Shown here: piece after piece, positions 34,300-45,247 of the stretch | Numbering within the stretch: the stretch's first letter is position 1 | How the letters are laid out: every line of letters starts with the position of its first letter | Source of the DNA: Sistotremastrum niveocremeum HHB9708 | Lineage: Eukaryota; Basidiomycota; Agaricomycetes; Sistotremastrales; Sistotremastraceae | Reading direction: 5' to 3' | Length of the DNA: 64,000 nt | Assembly: GCA_001630475.1 (NCBI GenBank) | Contig: KV419448.1 | Span: forward strand, 1-64,000 | Notes under the pieces: model-generated | Told to the model about the DNA's origin: nothing | What the model saw: the letters and a program-made list of their open reading frames with translations, nothing else | Database searches by the model: none | Program-made: the position numbers and the translations under genes

Positions 34300-35723
34300 C
34301 TAGGGTTCACATGTTCCTGGCCACCATCCTATCCCGCTATCATACCCTATCCACACATTAGCATATATGCACCTACAGAAAGATTCAGGACGTACCTTGT
34401 TGGAAGAAAGCAGCCGGATCGCTGAGACCCGTACCATCGTACGTTCCTGGCGTAGGACTGTTGTGCAGTTGCAAGTTCATCGAATCCTTATCGAACGTGT
34501 ATAACTGAAGGCCGCCTGCTTCGATGCTGCTATGCATCGGTGTCACAGCAGCAACAGGTTGTTGAGTCCAATTATGGCCCACGATTCCCGGGGAACAATG
34601 CGTTGGGGTGGCAACGGAAGTGGATGAATCGCTGACTGACGACATTCGACTGTTCGTCTCGATGACGGCGAGATTCTGGAATGTCTTTGGGAAAGGATCG
34701 GAGGGCGATACCATGGGCGACACGGGAGACAGAGAGATTCGTTGACTGATGAGATCTGAACTAGGTGTGGAAGCCGACGGGGTGTTGGGGATGGAATGCG
34801 ATAGAACAGGACGGATGGATGTTAGGAGTGGACGTCGGATGTCGGGCCCCGTCTTCACTCTCGTCCTATGGCCTTGAGCAGTTTTGCCGCCGTACTGTTG
34901 TCTGAGAACTCCGAGAACGCGATCTTGCCACGCGTTTGTAGGTCCGGCGATGAAGGGATCGGGATCTATTTATCTGGTGAGTATGAGCGTCTAAAATGTA
35001 GAAGAACGGGTCGAACCTCCGCCAGCAAAGGATGATTCACGATCAGGGGAATGGGGGTCACTCTCGGGGGATGGACTGGCATCTGGTTTGCGGCCCGCTG
35101 GTCCGAAAGCGCTTTGATTGACCCGGGCGATAATCGTGGCGGCGTAGTCGTCACGACAGAGTTCAGAGATGAGGGATTGGACTTGAGGTCCGGGATGTGC
35201 GAGGATTATTCCGAGAACTGCTTGAACTTCATGGAGGCGCCGTTCGACGGTGTGTAGGTATCTGGACGTGGCGAATGAGGATTCGACGAATGGATGTGGA
35301 GGTGGGGTATCGACGAACCCTTTGGGTGGTCCTCTCTTCCTCGTCGGACCTGCCGAAGTAATGAGCATGTAAGGCTGGACGGTCCAAAGAACAAAGTATC
35401 ACTGGTAAAGGTACATTCTGCCGCCGCCCAAACCGATAAGCAACCCACTCCACATCATAAAGGGAACGAAAAAAGTCACACCGATGTTCAACTGCACACA
35501 AGACCTGCAAATCCCACGTTCAGTCACTCGTTCACATTTAGATTTAGTTTTCCTGCACTGATCGCACGCTTAGGGGTAAGTCAGAGGGCTCTGAAACAAC
35601 CAAGAGGGGGTCCTGCAGTCGAAACCAGCTCTTACCTTGCGAGGTTCGTCGTCGGAGAATAAATTCATTATTTTCCGCCGATGATGATTGGACGACCGCG
35701 TTTGGGGGCAGAAGGGACGCCAT
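34300..35723 (-). CDS. Zn2Cys6 transcription factor
   Basis: Putative nuclear DNA-binding regulator. Exon 1 (35723-35636) ends in RRRTSQ and splices to exon 2 from 35568, ACDQCRKTKSKCERV...GICRSC, giving five of six zinc-cluster cysteines. Downstream TRKRGPPKGFVD and VERRLHEVQAVLGIIL form the linker and dimerisation segment seen in XlnR-type regulators, followed by a Ser/Pro-rich C-terminal half and a last short exon ending GWWPGTCEP. In the frame I can follow, the sixth ligand position reads NIGVTF (Val where TECTF is usual); an unresolved intron here may supply the missing cysteine. The exon joins between about 35500 and 35365 are uncertain. Targets unknown. Confidence 0.75.
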
Positions 35724-36132
35724 GGGGGGCGAAGCAACAAGAAAAGACGGCAACTGAGAGCTCGACGCTATATAGGGAGCAGAACACGATGACCCTCACA
35801 GTTCGAATAGTTCTTTCCTTTTTGGGAAGCTCATGACGTCAGGGATCTCACAGAGTGACGTGCATGGTATCCAAGCTTCCTCGACGTTGATCTCTTTGAG
35901 AAGCGCAATCATGTCCACGTGATTCCTTGATTGAGTGCGCTAATTCTGCTTTGAGTCTTGTGCTCGTGTTGTGCTCAACCCGGGGGAATATTGAGTTACC
36001 GGTCTTTGCGAGGGATTGAGCATGAACTTTTGTAAGTTTCGTCGATGGACGAATTGATATCGTTGAATTTACCGAGACGATGTTTGCTCCCGAAACTTAC
36101 TCGAGCCAAGCTCACACGCCTCGCTCTCCTGA

Positions 36133-36423
36133 TCAGATGATCCTCTTCACCTCAAAGCATCCATAATACACACGGCGGCGAATTTTTGATAAGAGGGCCC
36201 GCATTACGAGAGCGTCTTGCGGGACCAACCTTGCGGGACTCACGGCGGCCGATATCATCACCCCAACACCCAACATCACGCCCCAACAGTGGAGCATGAT
36301 CTCAATGACATCAGTATCAGTACTAGTGTATGAATAAGGTACTCTCCCTACGCCAAGGAGCCGGAAGAACTCGAAAAAGGTACTAAATCCACTAAACCAT
36401 TGAATGAATCTGAAAGAATCCAT
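36133..36423 (-). CDS. Possible small membrane protein
   Basis: A 96-residue ATG-started frame with two hydrophobic segments (WFSGFSTFFEFFRLLGVG and MLHCWGVMLGVGVMISAAV) and a basic tail ending RRRVYYGCFEVKRII. No family is recognised. It may contain an intron in the middle (a TACACTAG acceptor-like site). It lies between a Zn2Cys6 gene and a small secreted protein gene. Confidence 0.35.
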   Translation of the reverse strand: MDSFRFIQWFSGFSTFFEFFRLLGVGRVPYSYTSTDTDVIEIMLHCWGVMLGVGVMISAAVSPARLVPQDALVMRALLSKIRRRVYYGCFEVKRII

Positions 36424-36867
36424 AATGAAGATAAGATCATAGATCTGCGCTATGCACGATCGTTACCCCACTCTCGATCGTCTGCCGATCGACTCGGAAG
36501 CACATGACCAATGCCTGCTATAGCCGATTCAAACTCGTGGCAGCGGCGGGCCAATTGTGGATCATGACAAACGAAGAAACAAGATGTTATTGGTCACATA
36601 TTAAACGCAATTTATATCTGGATTTTCGTGATTTTCTACAGGTCCGTCATAGTTCATAACAAATATTTGCCACTTCTCGTCTACAAAGCTCCTGTAAACA
36701 AACGCCTTATAATCAAAAGCACGGTTGCTATAAAATTCACGATTCATTCACAATCATAAAAAAAGTCATGAATCCTCACAATAACTCCCGTGATAACAGA
36801 GACATCAACCTCAGGAAAGATATTTTTAACGCAATTGACCAATTTATTGTAGTCTTCAGATTTCGCA

Positions 36868-37157
36868 TCAGAACAGCGCCAAAATGTCAGATGAGGCTGA
36901 CTGACTTCCTCCGTCCGATAGATAGCCCAGCGAACAATAATTGATGAAAGGCAGGGTGTAAGCAGCCGTGCCAGGGAGACTCCTTATAGCGGTATTAAGA
37001 CAATCTGCAAGGTAGATCTCGGTGAGTTTGAACGTTTCCAGAGGATTTATCACGCACCCCAGGTATTGGTTGTAGCTCTCGCTTCGGGGTCGTGGACCGC
37101 AGCCGCGAAAGCGGAGGAGGAGAGAAGAGCGGAGAGGACGATGGTAGTGAACTTCAT
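36868..37157 (-). CDS. Small secreted protein
   Basis: Two exons (37157-37058 and 37004-36868) joined by a 53-bp GT-AG intron give 78 residues. Residues 1-19 are a textbook signal peptide (MKFTTIVLSALLSSSAFAA) with an A-x-A cleavage site. The mature part is about 59 residues with two cysteines (DCLNTAIRSLPG and INYCSLGYL), possibly one disulfide. It is effector-like in size, but function is unknown. The start resembles the orphan signal exon at 29397. Confidence 0.55.
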
Positions 37158-38203
37158 GGTACTGGAGTTGCGAGTAATGAGTTGAGCGAGGTAATGAGGC
37201 TGGAGAGCTAGTCGAGATCGTTGGGTGTTGGATGAGAATAGCCTGGTCGACGAGGTGCTTTATACCAATTGGAGTACTGATTTATGGATGTCTAGGATGT
37301 TCGGTTGCGTTTGACAATGAATTTCAGCACCGGTCGATGTCAACTGTCCGAGTAGCGAGTAAAACATGACGGCTCGACATGTCTTCAGGAGGAAAGGTAT
37401 GAGAACACATTCAGTTGAATTAGGCCCGATGGGACATGCTGAGATGGTATTGTCCTCGGAGACAGGTATAGCCCGCGCAGACTTGACGGCCGGTCCCTCC
37501 TAGACCAGTAGCGAAATTTCCAACGTTTGGTCGCCATAAGGCTTTCGGAGGAACATATTTTGACAGACTTGTCAATAGATGATGCTGCCTGCGATACCAC
37601 GGAATATTGCACGTATTCACGAGTTCGGAAGTGCGTTTCAGACCGAACACCTCGAAGTTCAAGGAGACCTGTATAATGAGTCCAATCGAGCCTGAGACTG
37701 GAAGCACGGTATGGAGCTGGATATCTGCACAGCTGTCATAGCCCGAGATTATACATCCATTCAATCAAGTCCAATGACAGAACTGGACTCGACGGCCAAA
37801 AGAGTGGTCCAAACTGCATCGGTAGCGCTTCCGTACGTCTCCGAGGATTGCTGGTAAGAGAAGCGGCCGCATTTTCCGTCCCTGGGCGGTTACAGGACTA
37901 ACGTTCCACCGGGGCAGCTAGGAAGCGAGTCAACGCGTATTGGAACTCATCTAACGAGTAGATAGCACTTTCTTTAATTCGCTCAAGCGACTGGACTGTA
38001 GCATGGCTGCATCGTAACTTTCGTAAGGTTACACAGACAATTTTGATATTTGAATCCTAGACTCACTTTTACAATCGACGTACGAATAACTCTTCAAATA
38101 GCATGGCTAGAAACTCGGTCCAATCCTCCCGTCAGCAAAGCAATCCCATCGGGTACGAAAGAACTCGAGCAACTTTCTCTTCTGTCGAGTTCTTTGATGG
38201 GGC

Positions 38204-38301
38204 CTTCTGAAAAAATTAGACCTACTAATTGTACTTTTGAGTACTTTTTAGTACTCCAGAGCGCTCAAAAGTACAATTAGTAGGTCTAATTTTTTCAGAA
38301 G
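38204..38301. mobile_element. 98-bp hairpin MITE-like element, copy B
   Basis: Same element as 784-881, differing at three of 98 positions, with fully matching CTTCTGAAAAAATTAG ends. Pairing continues a few bases into GGGCC-rich flanks, so no target duplication can be read with certainty. It lies 37 kb from copy A and 126 bp from the TIR transposon at 38427. No coding capacity. Confidence 0.88.
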
Positions 38302-38426
38302 GGCCCTGGATGATACAATATGAAGTGTAGGATTGAGACTTTCTAGAGAGGTTGGACTACGTCATTCGAGCCATAAAACAGTATCGACAGGTTGCAGAAA
38401 TGGCAAGGTCTGGTTTTTGGGGCTAT

Positions 38427-39327
38427 TGGGGACCGGCAAGCCCTATAACGATTTTGTGACGCTTACATAATACTATCACTGGTCGCGTCGTGGCAAGTCT
38501 GCACGATTACCGTTCTCCCTGTCTTTCCTCGCTATATCGCAATTATAAAATCAAGTAAATATTATACGACTTTTCTATGATACTATAAATGCTATATATA
38601 TATATATATATATAAAACAGAAGCCCTCCTCTGTCAACAGTCAATGTCAGTCATCCATTCTGTCTTCATCTTCGAGGCCCTCCCCAGATACATTCCCCTG
38701 CTCAATTGGACTCTCTATGCCTGCAGACGAGCTTGACTGCCGTCTCAAGGCCTCAGCTTCATACCCCTTCACAGCTTCCAAAACAGCTTTGAGTCTTTCC
38801 GCCCTCCTCGGCATGTCTTTAGCACGCGGGATCTTGGGATCTGTGAGCCTAAGTGGTTTGATTTGTGTATTCAACGCTTCTTAGCACCTAAATGGGGGCC
38901 TATTCGTAGGTGTGAGAGTGAGCCCATGCGGAAGCGAGACGCGACGCGACGCGTCGAGTGGATTATGTAAGCGCCTTTCCTTTGTTTCGAGAGAAACTTC
39001 TTTCTGGAGCCACACGCTCCCAGAAAAGGCGCGGTTTCTAGCGGAAACTCTTTTTATGCACATGCCCATGAAAATGTTGGGAACAGATTTTTCATATACA
39101 GCCATTCAGGGGAGATACCGGCACTAACTATATGCTACAGGCCGAAACCGAAAAAACTGTTCCCAACATTTTCTTCAGAACCCCGTAAAACCTCGATCTA
39201 GAACTCACTTGGATTAAATTTGAGGGCGGGGAAGCCAATCTAGAAGATTTCCACGAAAAACAAGCCTCCCTGCCAAACGACGCGACACGTCGGAGTTGAA
39301 TTTTTGGCGCGTCGTTGCCTGTCCCCA
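38427..39327. mobile_element. TIR transposon, non-autonomous, copy 1
   Basis: Ends are imperfect inverted repeats (TGGGGACCGGCAAG and TGGGGACAGGCAAC), bracketed by the 7-bp direct repeat GGGCTAT at 38420-38426 and 39328-39334. Length 901 bp. Subterminal sequences match those of 46917-47899 (TGACGCTTACATAA on the left, CACGTCGGAGTTGAA on the right). A minus-strand open frame at 38647-38874 (PRRAERLKAVLEAVKGYEAE) may be a remnant of a transposase or captured gene; no complete transposase exists. The termini and duplication length suggest a hAT-like or P-like DNA transposon; unassigned. Confidence 0.85.
38593..38614. repeat. TA dinucleotide microsatellite
   Basis: Eleven TA units inside TIR transposon copy 1. 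The copy at 46917 lacks this run, so it expanded in this copy. Confidence 0.9.
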
Positions 39328-40080
39328 GGGCTATGGATGGATTATCAACCAGACCGTGTCAGAGACCACGTGGAGGACAGTTTCAGAAGTGATGTATAAG
39401 CGTGTATAGCTGGGCTATATTTGAACATGCTATAGCTGAGAATCCAGTAAATGGTCGACATACTCGTCGGTTCGTTGTTTGTGCGTCAAGAGCGCGTGTT
39501 TCGGAACTTTCGTTTCAAGCTCCGCCAATCGATTTTCTTTCACTAAACTTCAAGGCACGAAATTCCGGGTCCCTGAAACACAAGAAAGGCTCCACACAAT
39601 CATAGACACTTCTCCGTCCTCGTCATGCATGATTTACATTCATTTGCGAATGCACGAAGAACCCAACGAACCCCCAAATTCGTATTCCGAGATTTAACCG
39701 GTCGGTGGCGGCGGCGAGGTTGGCTCTGGCAGGGTCGAATGAGACGCCAAAGGCGCTCTACTATGCTCGAAACCCGAGAGGATCGCACGGCGAACCGGCC
39801 ACTCGATGAGTTACAAACGCCGTTGGCACTTGACTGAGTGGTTGAACTTTGATGCATCCTGCGACGAAATCCAGGTCAACTAATATTCGGCCGGCGTTCA
39901 GAACAACAAATACATCCGTAGCCATGACCATTGGGAGATTTCGAGTAACGATTGATATGAGAGATGTCTGTCGATGAATCAATTATGATTGATCTTCCAA
40001 ATGTATTGATCATGAAAAGCTTCGAAACTCAGCAGTGGGCTCGGGCGATATAGCTATCCCGATTGAAGCGGCACGCAGAC

Positions 40081-40925
40081 TCAAATTTGCACACGGAGAA
40101 TCCTGTCTTCAGATGGATCTAGTCCCGGACAATCTTCATATCCGATTGTCAAAGTCTTGTCCCAAATCGCCCAAGTTTGATTGAATCTACAGACAAAAAT
40201 TGAGTTCACCGCGGAGACGTAAAACCGGTCGGCAGTCAACTTACAAGTCACTCGGGTATACCGGACCTGGTTTTATTCCCAGCTTCTCTGCGATCTCAGT
40301 GAGGGCACCATGCTCCTAAAATGCGAAATCAAAGACCAAGTTGAATGATCATTTTGGTAAAACCGAATTACCCAGCAGACTAGAATATTTTTGTTGCTTT
40401 TCTTGGTGAACTTCTTGACGGCTTCTGCGACACATTCATGGTGATCCCGACCACTGTTTAAATAATCGAGAGGATTCATCAATGTTATCAACCGGTGAAC
40501 AGACAATTCTTAGCACGACTTAGAACTATACGTACCAACTTATGTCGATTTGTAGCCCGAGAACTGCTGCCAATGGCTGGACCGTCAAAAAGGGCCTATC
40601 GCGTTCACCTCCTGTCTCAGGAGTCTCTGCAAGAATATAACCTATATTGTAGTTTGAAGATAAGTCGAACAACTGGGCCGTGATGTATTAAGACTTTGAT
40701 AATTCTGTGGATATCGCGACGTACCTTTGAGATGCACTGCGCTCGCTTTTGTCCTTTAGGTGACAATCCATCTCCACTCTTTGGCTTTTCGCCGTGACGG
40801 ATAAGATAGACAGTATTATCATAGGCGGAGCTCGAAGCAGCAATAGCGAAGCCAGCCATGATACTGATAAGGAAAAGACCGAAAAAGGCCGAAAATATTC
40901 CGCTCCCGAGAAAATGGTCAATCAT
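40081..40925 (-). CDS. Histidine phosphatase (phosphoglycerate mutase-like) family protein
   Basis: Predicted phosphohydrolase of histidine phosphatase branch 1, 198 residues. Exons: 40925-40725, 40672-40536, 40453-40372, 40315-40245, 40186-40081, all in phase. An N-terminal hydrophobic segment (FSAFFGLFLISIMAGFAIAA) suggests secretion or a membrane anchor. Catalytic motif YLIRHGEKP gives His44; GLSPKGQKRAQCIS follows; ILVCWEHGALTEIAEKLG supplies the second active-site His. Such small anchored members occur as expanded families in basidiomycetes; the substrate is unknown. It is unrelated in sequence to the two phytase-type genes but shares the clan. Confidence 0.8.
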
Positions 40926-41537
40926 CTCGCACAGAGCTTCGAGGCGTACGGAGAGGAAGGTTCAGGCTCTCATGATGGAGATGAGAGACTTATATATCGT
41001 TGTCACACGCAAGGGGTCGAGGAATGTACTGCATAGCATCGAAGCCAGATCGAGGCGCCACGGAACGCGTAGTTGAATAGACTCCCGAAGTCCCAGGCCC
41101 TGCCTAATTCGGCTACCACTGCTACCACTGCTGAAACCCAGTATCAGGGTGCGGGAACCGTATATGAATCGGTCTTGATCCGATCCTAGGAACATCAACA
41201 GACAAGGAGACGCATTCGGAGAAAATCGGAAGACTATTGTCCCCTCATTGGCAGCATGCTGGTCGACGAAGCAGGGCTCTTCTAAGATGAAGTCTCCAGT
41301 GATGAAAAGTCTCTTGTCACCCATAAGGGTGTATCTTTGACATGTTGATGCAGCTGCAAATCGATCAATATGAGACGCAGCGTTGGAAAACCGAATGACA
41401 TTGAATTGAAAAGACAGGGCATATTCCTCCTGGTTCGGTAAAGAATCTCTAGATTGACAGTGTGGACTTCACGAAATTCTCATCGTGGCAAAAGGACTCA
41501 TCCATGACAAGGGCGCCGGGGACGATCGATAAAGCCA

Positions 41538-43089
41538 ATGGATAAAGCAGCAAAATTTAGCAGAGCGTGGGTATTGAAACTCCGAACGCTGAGGCTCCTC
41601 GATCTCACTGGCAAGGGCTATCAAGGGCATTCTTCGAGACTCAGGCGTGCAAGCCTAGCACTCAGATCGATGACTTCAGAGTGTGTATACTACATGGCTC
41701 AGACGCGATTTGCGAAAGCCACGCTGAGCCCAGTCGTGCTAGGGCTTTTGACCACCCGGCGTCGACGGCGTCAACTGCTGTACAGGCTCACGAAGAGCTC
41801 TCGAGAACCACTCTCACAATTCACAGTACCTCTGATAAGTCTCTCGAAGAACTGAAATTAGCCGGCTGCAATCGTCCACGACTGCCTCTGGAGCTATTCA
41901 GGAATATCCTGGATGGACTAACCACACCATTTGGACCGGGACATCGCCCAGACCCAGCCCTCTTCGTTGTAGCTCGCACAAGTAGAGCTCTTCAGGTTGA
42001 GGCCGAACGTGTCATATATCGCAACATTGCTTTCCGGACTACGACTGTGGAGGCATGGCACATTAATGCTATGCTCCATACCCGAGCCGCCGAGTACGTG
42101 GAGACACTTCGCATCACAGATTATGGCTTTGCACTCGAAAGGCTCACTGACAACGACGACCGCCTATCAACATCTTTCAGTCATACCCTTCCCTATCATC
42201 GGATGACAAGGCTTCGAACGCTGACAACGTGGTTTTTTAATTTTCCTCCCACTTATAAAATGGACGAAATCCTATTCTTCAAAGAACTCAATCAGTCTCT
42301 CCCTCCTAACATCCTCCTCGAATTTTGGACATCCAAAGAGATAGCCACGGGAGACTGCATGTTCCTCTGCCGACAAAAGCAGTTACGACATTTAACCGCA
42401 TCTAATATACCAGATGGCTTTCTCAGAGATCCTTCTTTCTTGCCCGAGCTTGCAGATCTTGAGTTGAGTCACAGTGACGCTGAACAGTTACTCCATCTCC
42501 TTCAGATGCGAGCATTTCGAGCATTCACTGTAACTTTTCGCCGCTCAGACCTCGATTTGCCTTTTTGTGGGAATTCATTAATTATGTTGGATATGAGGTT
42601 CCAATCCATCTCCCCCTCAGATCGGATCCTATTTCTTGACCGCAGGGCAGTGGATTGCCCGAATATTGTGTACCTATTCCTCGAACTGCCTGAGAGTGAG
42701 GTCGGACCCTTGTCGAATTTGGCAAGTTTGGCACCCGCGAGATGCATTCAACTTCTAACCATCATAACAGAATACACTTGATAGCGAGGATTGGTTGTCT
42801 CCAGTCATCACCGCATTTAGAAAGGTGGCCAAAACTGCAGGTTCTGCAGGTGACGAGCTTCACAACGACTCCTCCGGGTACTCTTGAATCTCGAAACAAG
42901 ACACTCTGCAGACACTCTTGCCTCTGCAATGTACTGTTAGCGGTCAGAAACAAGCACAAGTCGGAGTACACCTGGGAACTATGTCGCAATGGAAATGGGG
43001 GTTGGGACGTATCCAAATTCGAAGGCCCTATACCTTATTGGAAGGACAGCTGGAGACCCATGGTCACAAAATCACCGCTCGTTGTCTAG
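41538..43089 (+). CDS. F-box-like protein, family 2 copy a, probably frameshifted
   Basis: First of five tandem plus-strand paralogues. Core: PRLPLELFRNILDGLTTPFG (F-box-like), DPALFVVARTSRALQVEAER, VIYRNIAF, HTRAAEYVETLRITDYG, LPYHRMTRLRTL, then LRR-like segments to DCPNIVYLFLELP. An intron starting GCAAGT after 42721 leads to SEDWLSPVI. Conserved residues HLERWPKLQV to WKDSWRPMVTKSPLVV continue only in the next frame, implying a one-base insertion near 42815 relative to copy c. No in-frame ATG precedes the F-box; a short first exon at 41538-41566 spliced to about 41680 would supply one. Possibly a recent pseudogene. Confidence 0.65.
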
Positions 43090-43484
43090 AGCTAGAATTC
43101 AACCAAACTATTCGTATCGAGGATGTAGTATCGAGCTCCTTTCTCGGGCGCGCAACGAGGATGGACTGAGAGCTGTTGTCTGTCGAAAAGAAAATCAGTG
43201 TTTGAAATGTTAGACCGGCGATGATAAAGTTTTAAAACTCCGCTGATTTGCTCCCCACCCCGAGTCCCCGACAGTCGACCTGCCCAGTGCTAAGCTGGTC
43301 CAGTATTTCTATTGTGTCGTGTCAGCTTTGTTATACAGCTATGAGAAGCTCAACTTATCTGGATTGTCAGATTTCATACGGCGCCGAAATCTGTACCCAA
43401 AACCGGTCATAGCGCAAGCCTTCGAGCAAGCCTGTGCTTCAAATCACTTCATAGTCAACTTCTCACTCTCGGTCAACTTCATAT

Positions 43485-44703
43485 ATGTCGCAATCCAAGC
43501 CTTATCATATTCCGCACGAACTCTACAGAGATATTGTGGAGGCGCTTCCGTTCGCGCATGGTGGGGAAAGGCGGATTGACAGCTCCTTGCTTGCCCTTGC
43601 TTGCACCTCCCGTGTATTCCAAGTAGAAGCCGAGCGCATCATCTACTCGAATTTGGATTTCAATAACAGGAAAGTGAATGCTCCTGATATAAACCGCGTC
43701 TTACATGACAGAGCGGCAATATATGTCGTGAATCTATCCATATACGGAGACCAATACCTCAATCTACCCTTCGAGCGCATGGAGAAGTTGCGGTCCTTGA
43801 CTATCCTTCCCCTCGAGAGTCATCCCATCAGTGATTTATTCGGGTCACTTCAAAAGAACCTTGCTCCTAATGTTCTCCGAAAGTTCACAGTTGCACCGTC
43901 AGCGTTCGATGCACTACTCACTGGCGAACACCTTGCGTTTCTCGGAGGACAATCTGATCTTCGCGAACTTTGTCTTCCAAGCTGTGGAATTGAGCAACCG
44001 CTTGCCTGCTCCTTTCTTCCAAACATTGATGTGGCGGATTTAGGGCTTGTTTCGCCTACAGAAATCTGCCATCTCATTTCTTCACGACCAATCCGATCAC
44101 TAGCCTGCAAAATCTCTCATCCCAATTTCTCAAATATGGCATTTGATGGAGCTTGCCTGAAAATATTAGATGTGCGCTTTACGAACTTATTCTCTCGTGT
44201 GCGTTGGATGGAGTTTCTCGAGTCGATGGTAACGGATTGTCCTAGTCTTCGTCTCCTCTCTATAGAGATCCCTGCTACGTCAATACTGAAGGTAAGCTAA
44301 AATTTCATCCTCTAAATCGTCAACATCTCAATGAGCTTTGCAATAGATCATACAGAACGAGTCTTTCCATGCGGTAATCAACCTTTTGGAACGCTGGAGC
44401 CAACTTGAGGCCTTTTCGCTTGCGATCCAGAAGCCTTCGTGGCTGTACCTATGGCTGGCTTTATTGTCTCAAAGGTCTCGATTGTCCAACATCCGCAGTA
44501 TACTCTTATGGGGTGGACTTGAGCACCTTGACTTCGGAGTCGAGCTTCGCAGAGACCATCCCTCAAAGATTGGGACGGAATGGATCGAATATCCGGAGGT
44601 CAAGGTCTCCGAGTGGCGAAAGACCTGGAAATCCAAAGCCTTGGATTCTTCTCTCTCATCGCCAGATCTTAACAAGTCTGTCAGGAAAGAAGTTACCGTT
44701 TGA
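43485..44703 (+). CDS. F-box-like protein, family 2 copy b
   Basis: Two exons (43485-44291 and 44347-44703), 387 residues, apparently intact. Shortened N-terminus: the F-box-like segment starts almost at the ATG (MSQSKPYHIPHELYRDIVEA), then LALACTSRVFQVEAERIIYS, HDRAAIYVVNLSIYG, LPFERMEKLRSLTILPLE, and LRR-like segments to DCPSLRLLSIEIP. The second exon reads VINLLERWSQLEAFSLAI and ends with a basic tail. The most divergent tandem member, lacking the acidic EDWxSP segment. Presumed adaptor of a ubiquitin ligase. Confidence 0.75.
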
Positions 44704-45247
44704 GCCTCTTGAAACCACGTTAATCGGTATGTCCCAAATATTGCAATTCATCGACTTCGCGGCGTTGAACGGCTTCATTTTCAAGCGCTATATCTTCTTC
44801 CAGCCTTCCAGATCGGTTTTTCATGAACAAGTTTCATCTCCGCGCCACTAGTTATGCTATTGAAGGTCTAACGCCAAAATTTCGTCGACGGCTCCAGTCT
44901 CGATCCTACTTACGTAAACATTCGACACAATAGTACATGACTGGTTGATGTAGTATCAATATTGTCTGATTAAAATTTTAGTCACGGTCAATTATCTTTG
45001 ATAACGACCTTTCGCATAGCAAGGGAAGCCTGGTGCCTCATTTTCGAAAGGATCGTGAATATTAGCAGCCGTCGTTGAAACTCCGATCGCAGCCGCTTTC
45101 TCGAGCCCATTCCGAGTCTGCCACATTCTTGAGAGATACACGGGGTAGCCTGAAACAGGTGTATAGGACGTGTGCCTCCGCCTTTACTCATGAATATATC
45201 TCCAGGGTGCGTGTACTCTTTGTCATAAGGTGAAAGGGGCGTTTCTC

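Noticed and set aside
37420-37764. 114-codon minus frame with five cysteines
   Set aside because: It has no ATG (it begins after a stop with TTG) and no acceptor site at its start, and resembles no family I know. Protein-like composition alone is not enough.
40962-41324. 120-codon minus frame upstream of the PGAM-like gene
   Set aside because: ATG-started, but no motif, paralogue or splice support; overlaps the likely promoter of the PGAM-like gene.
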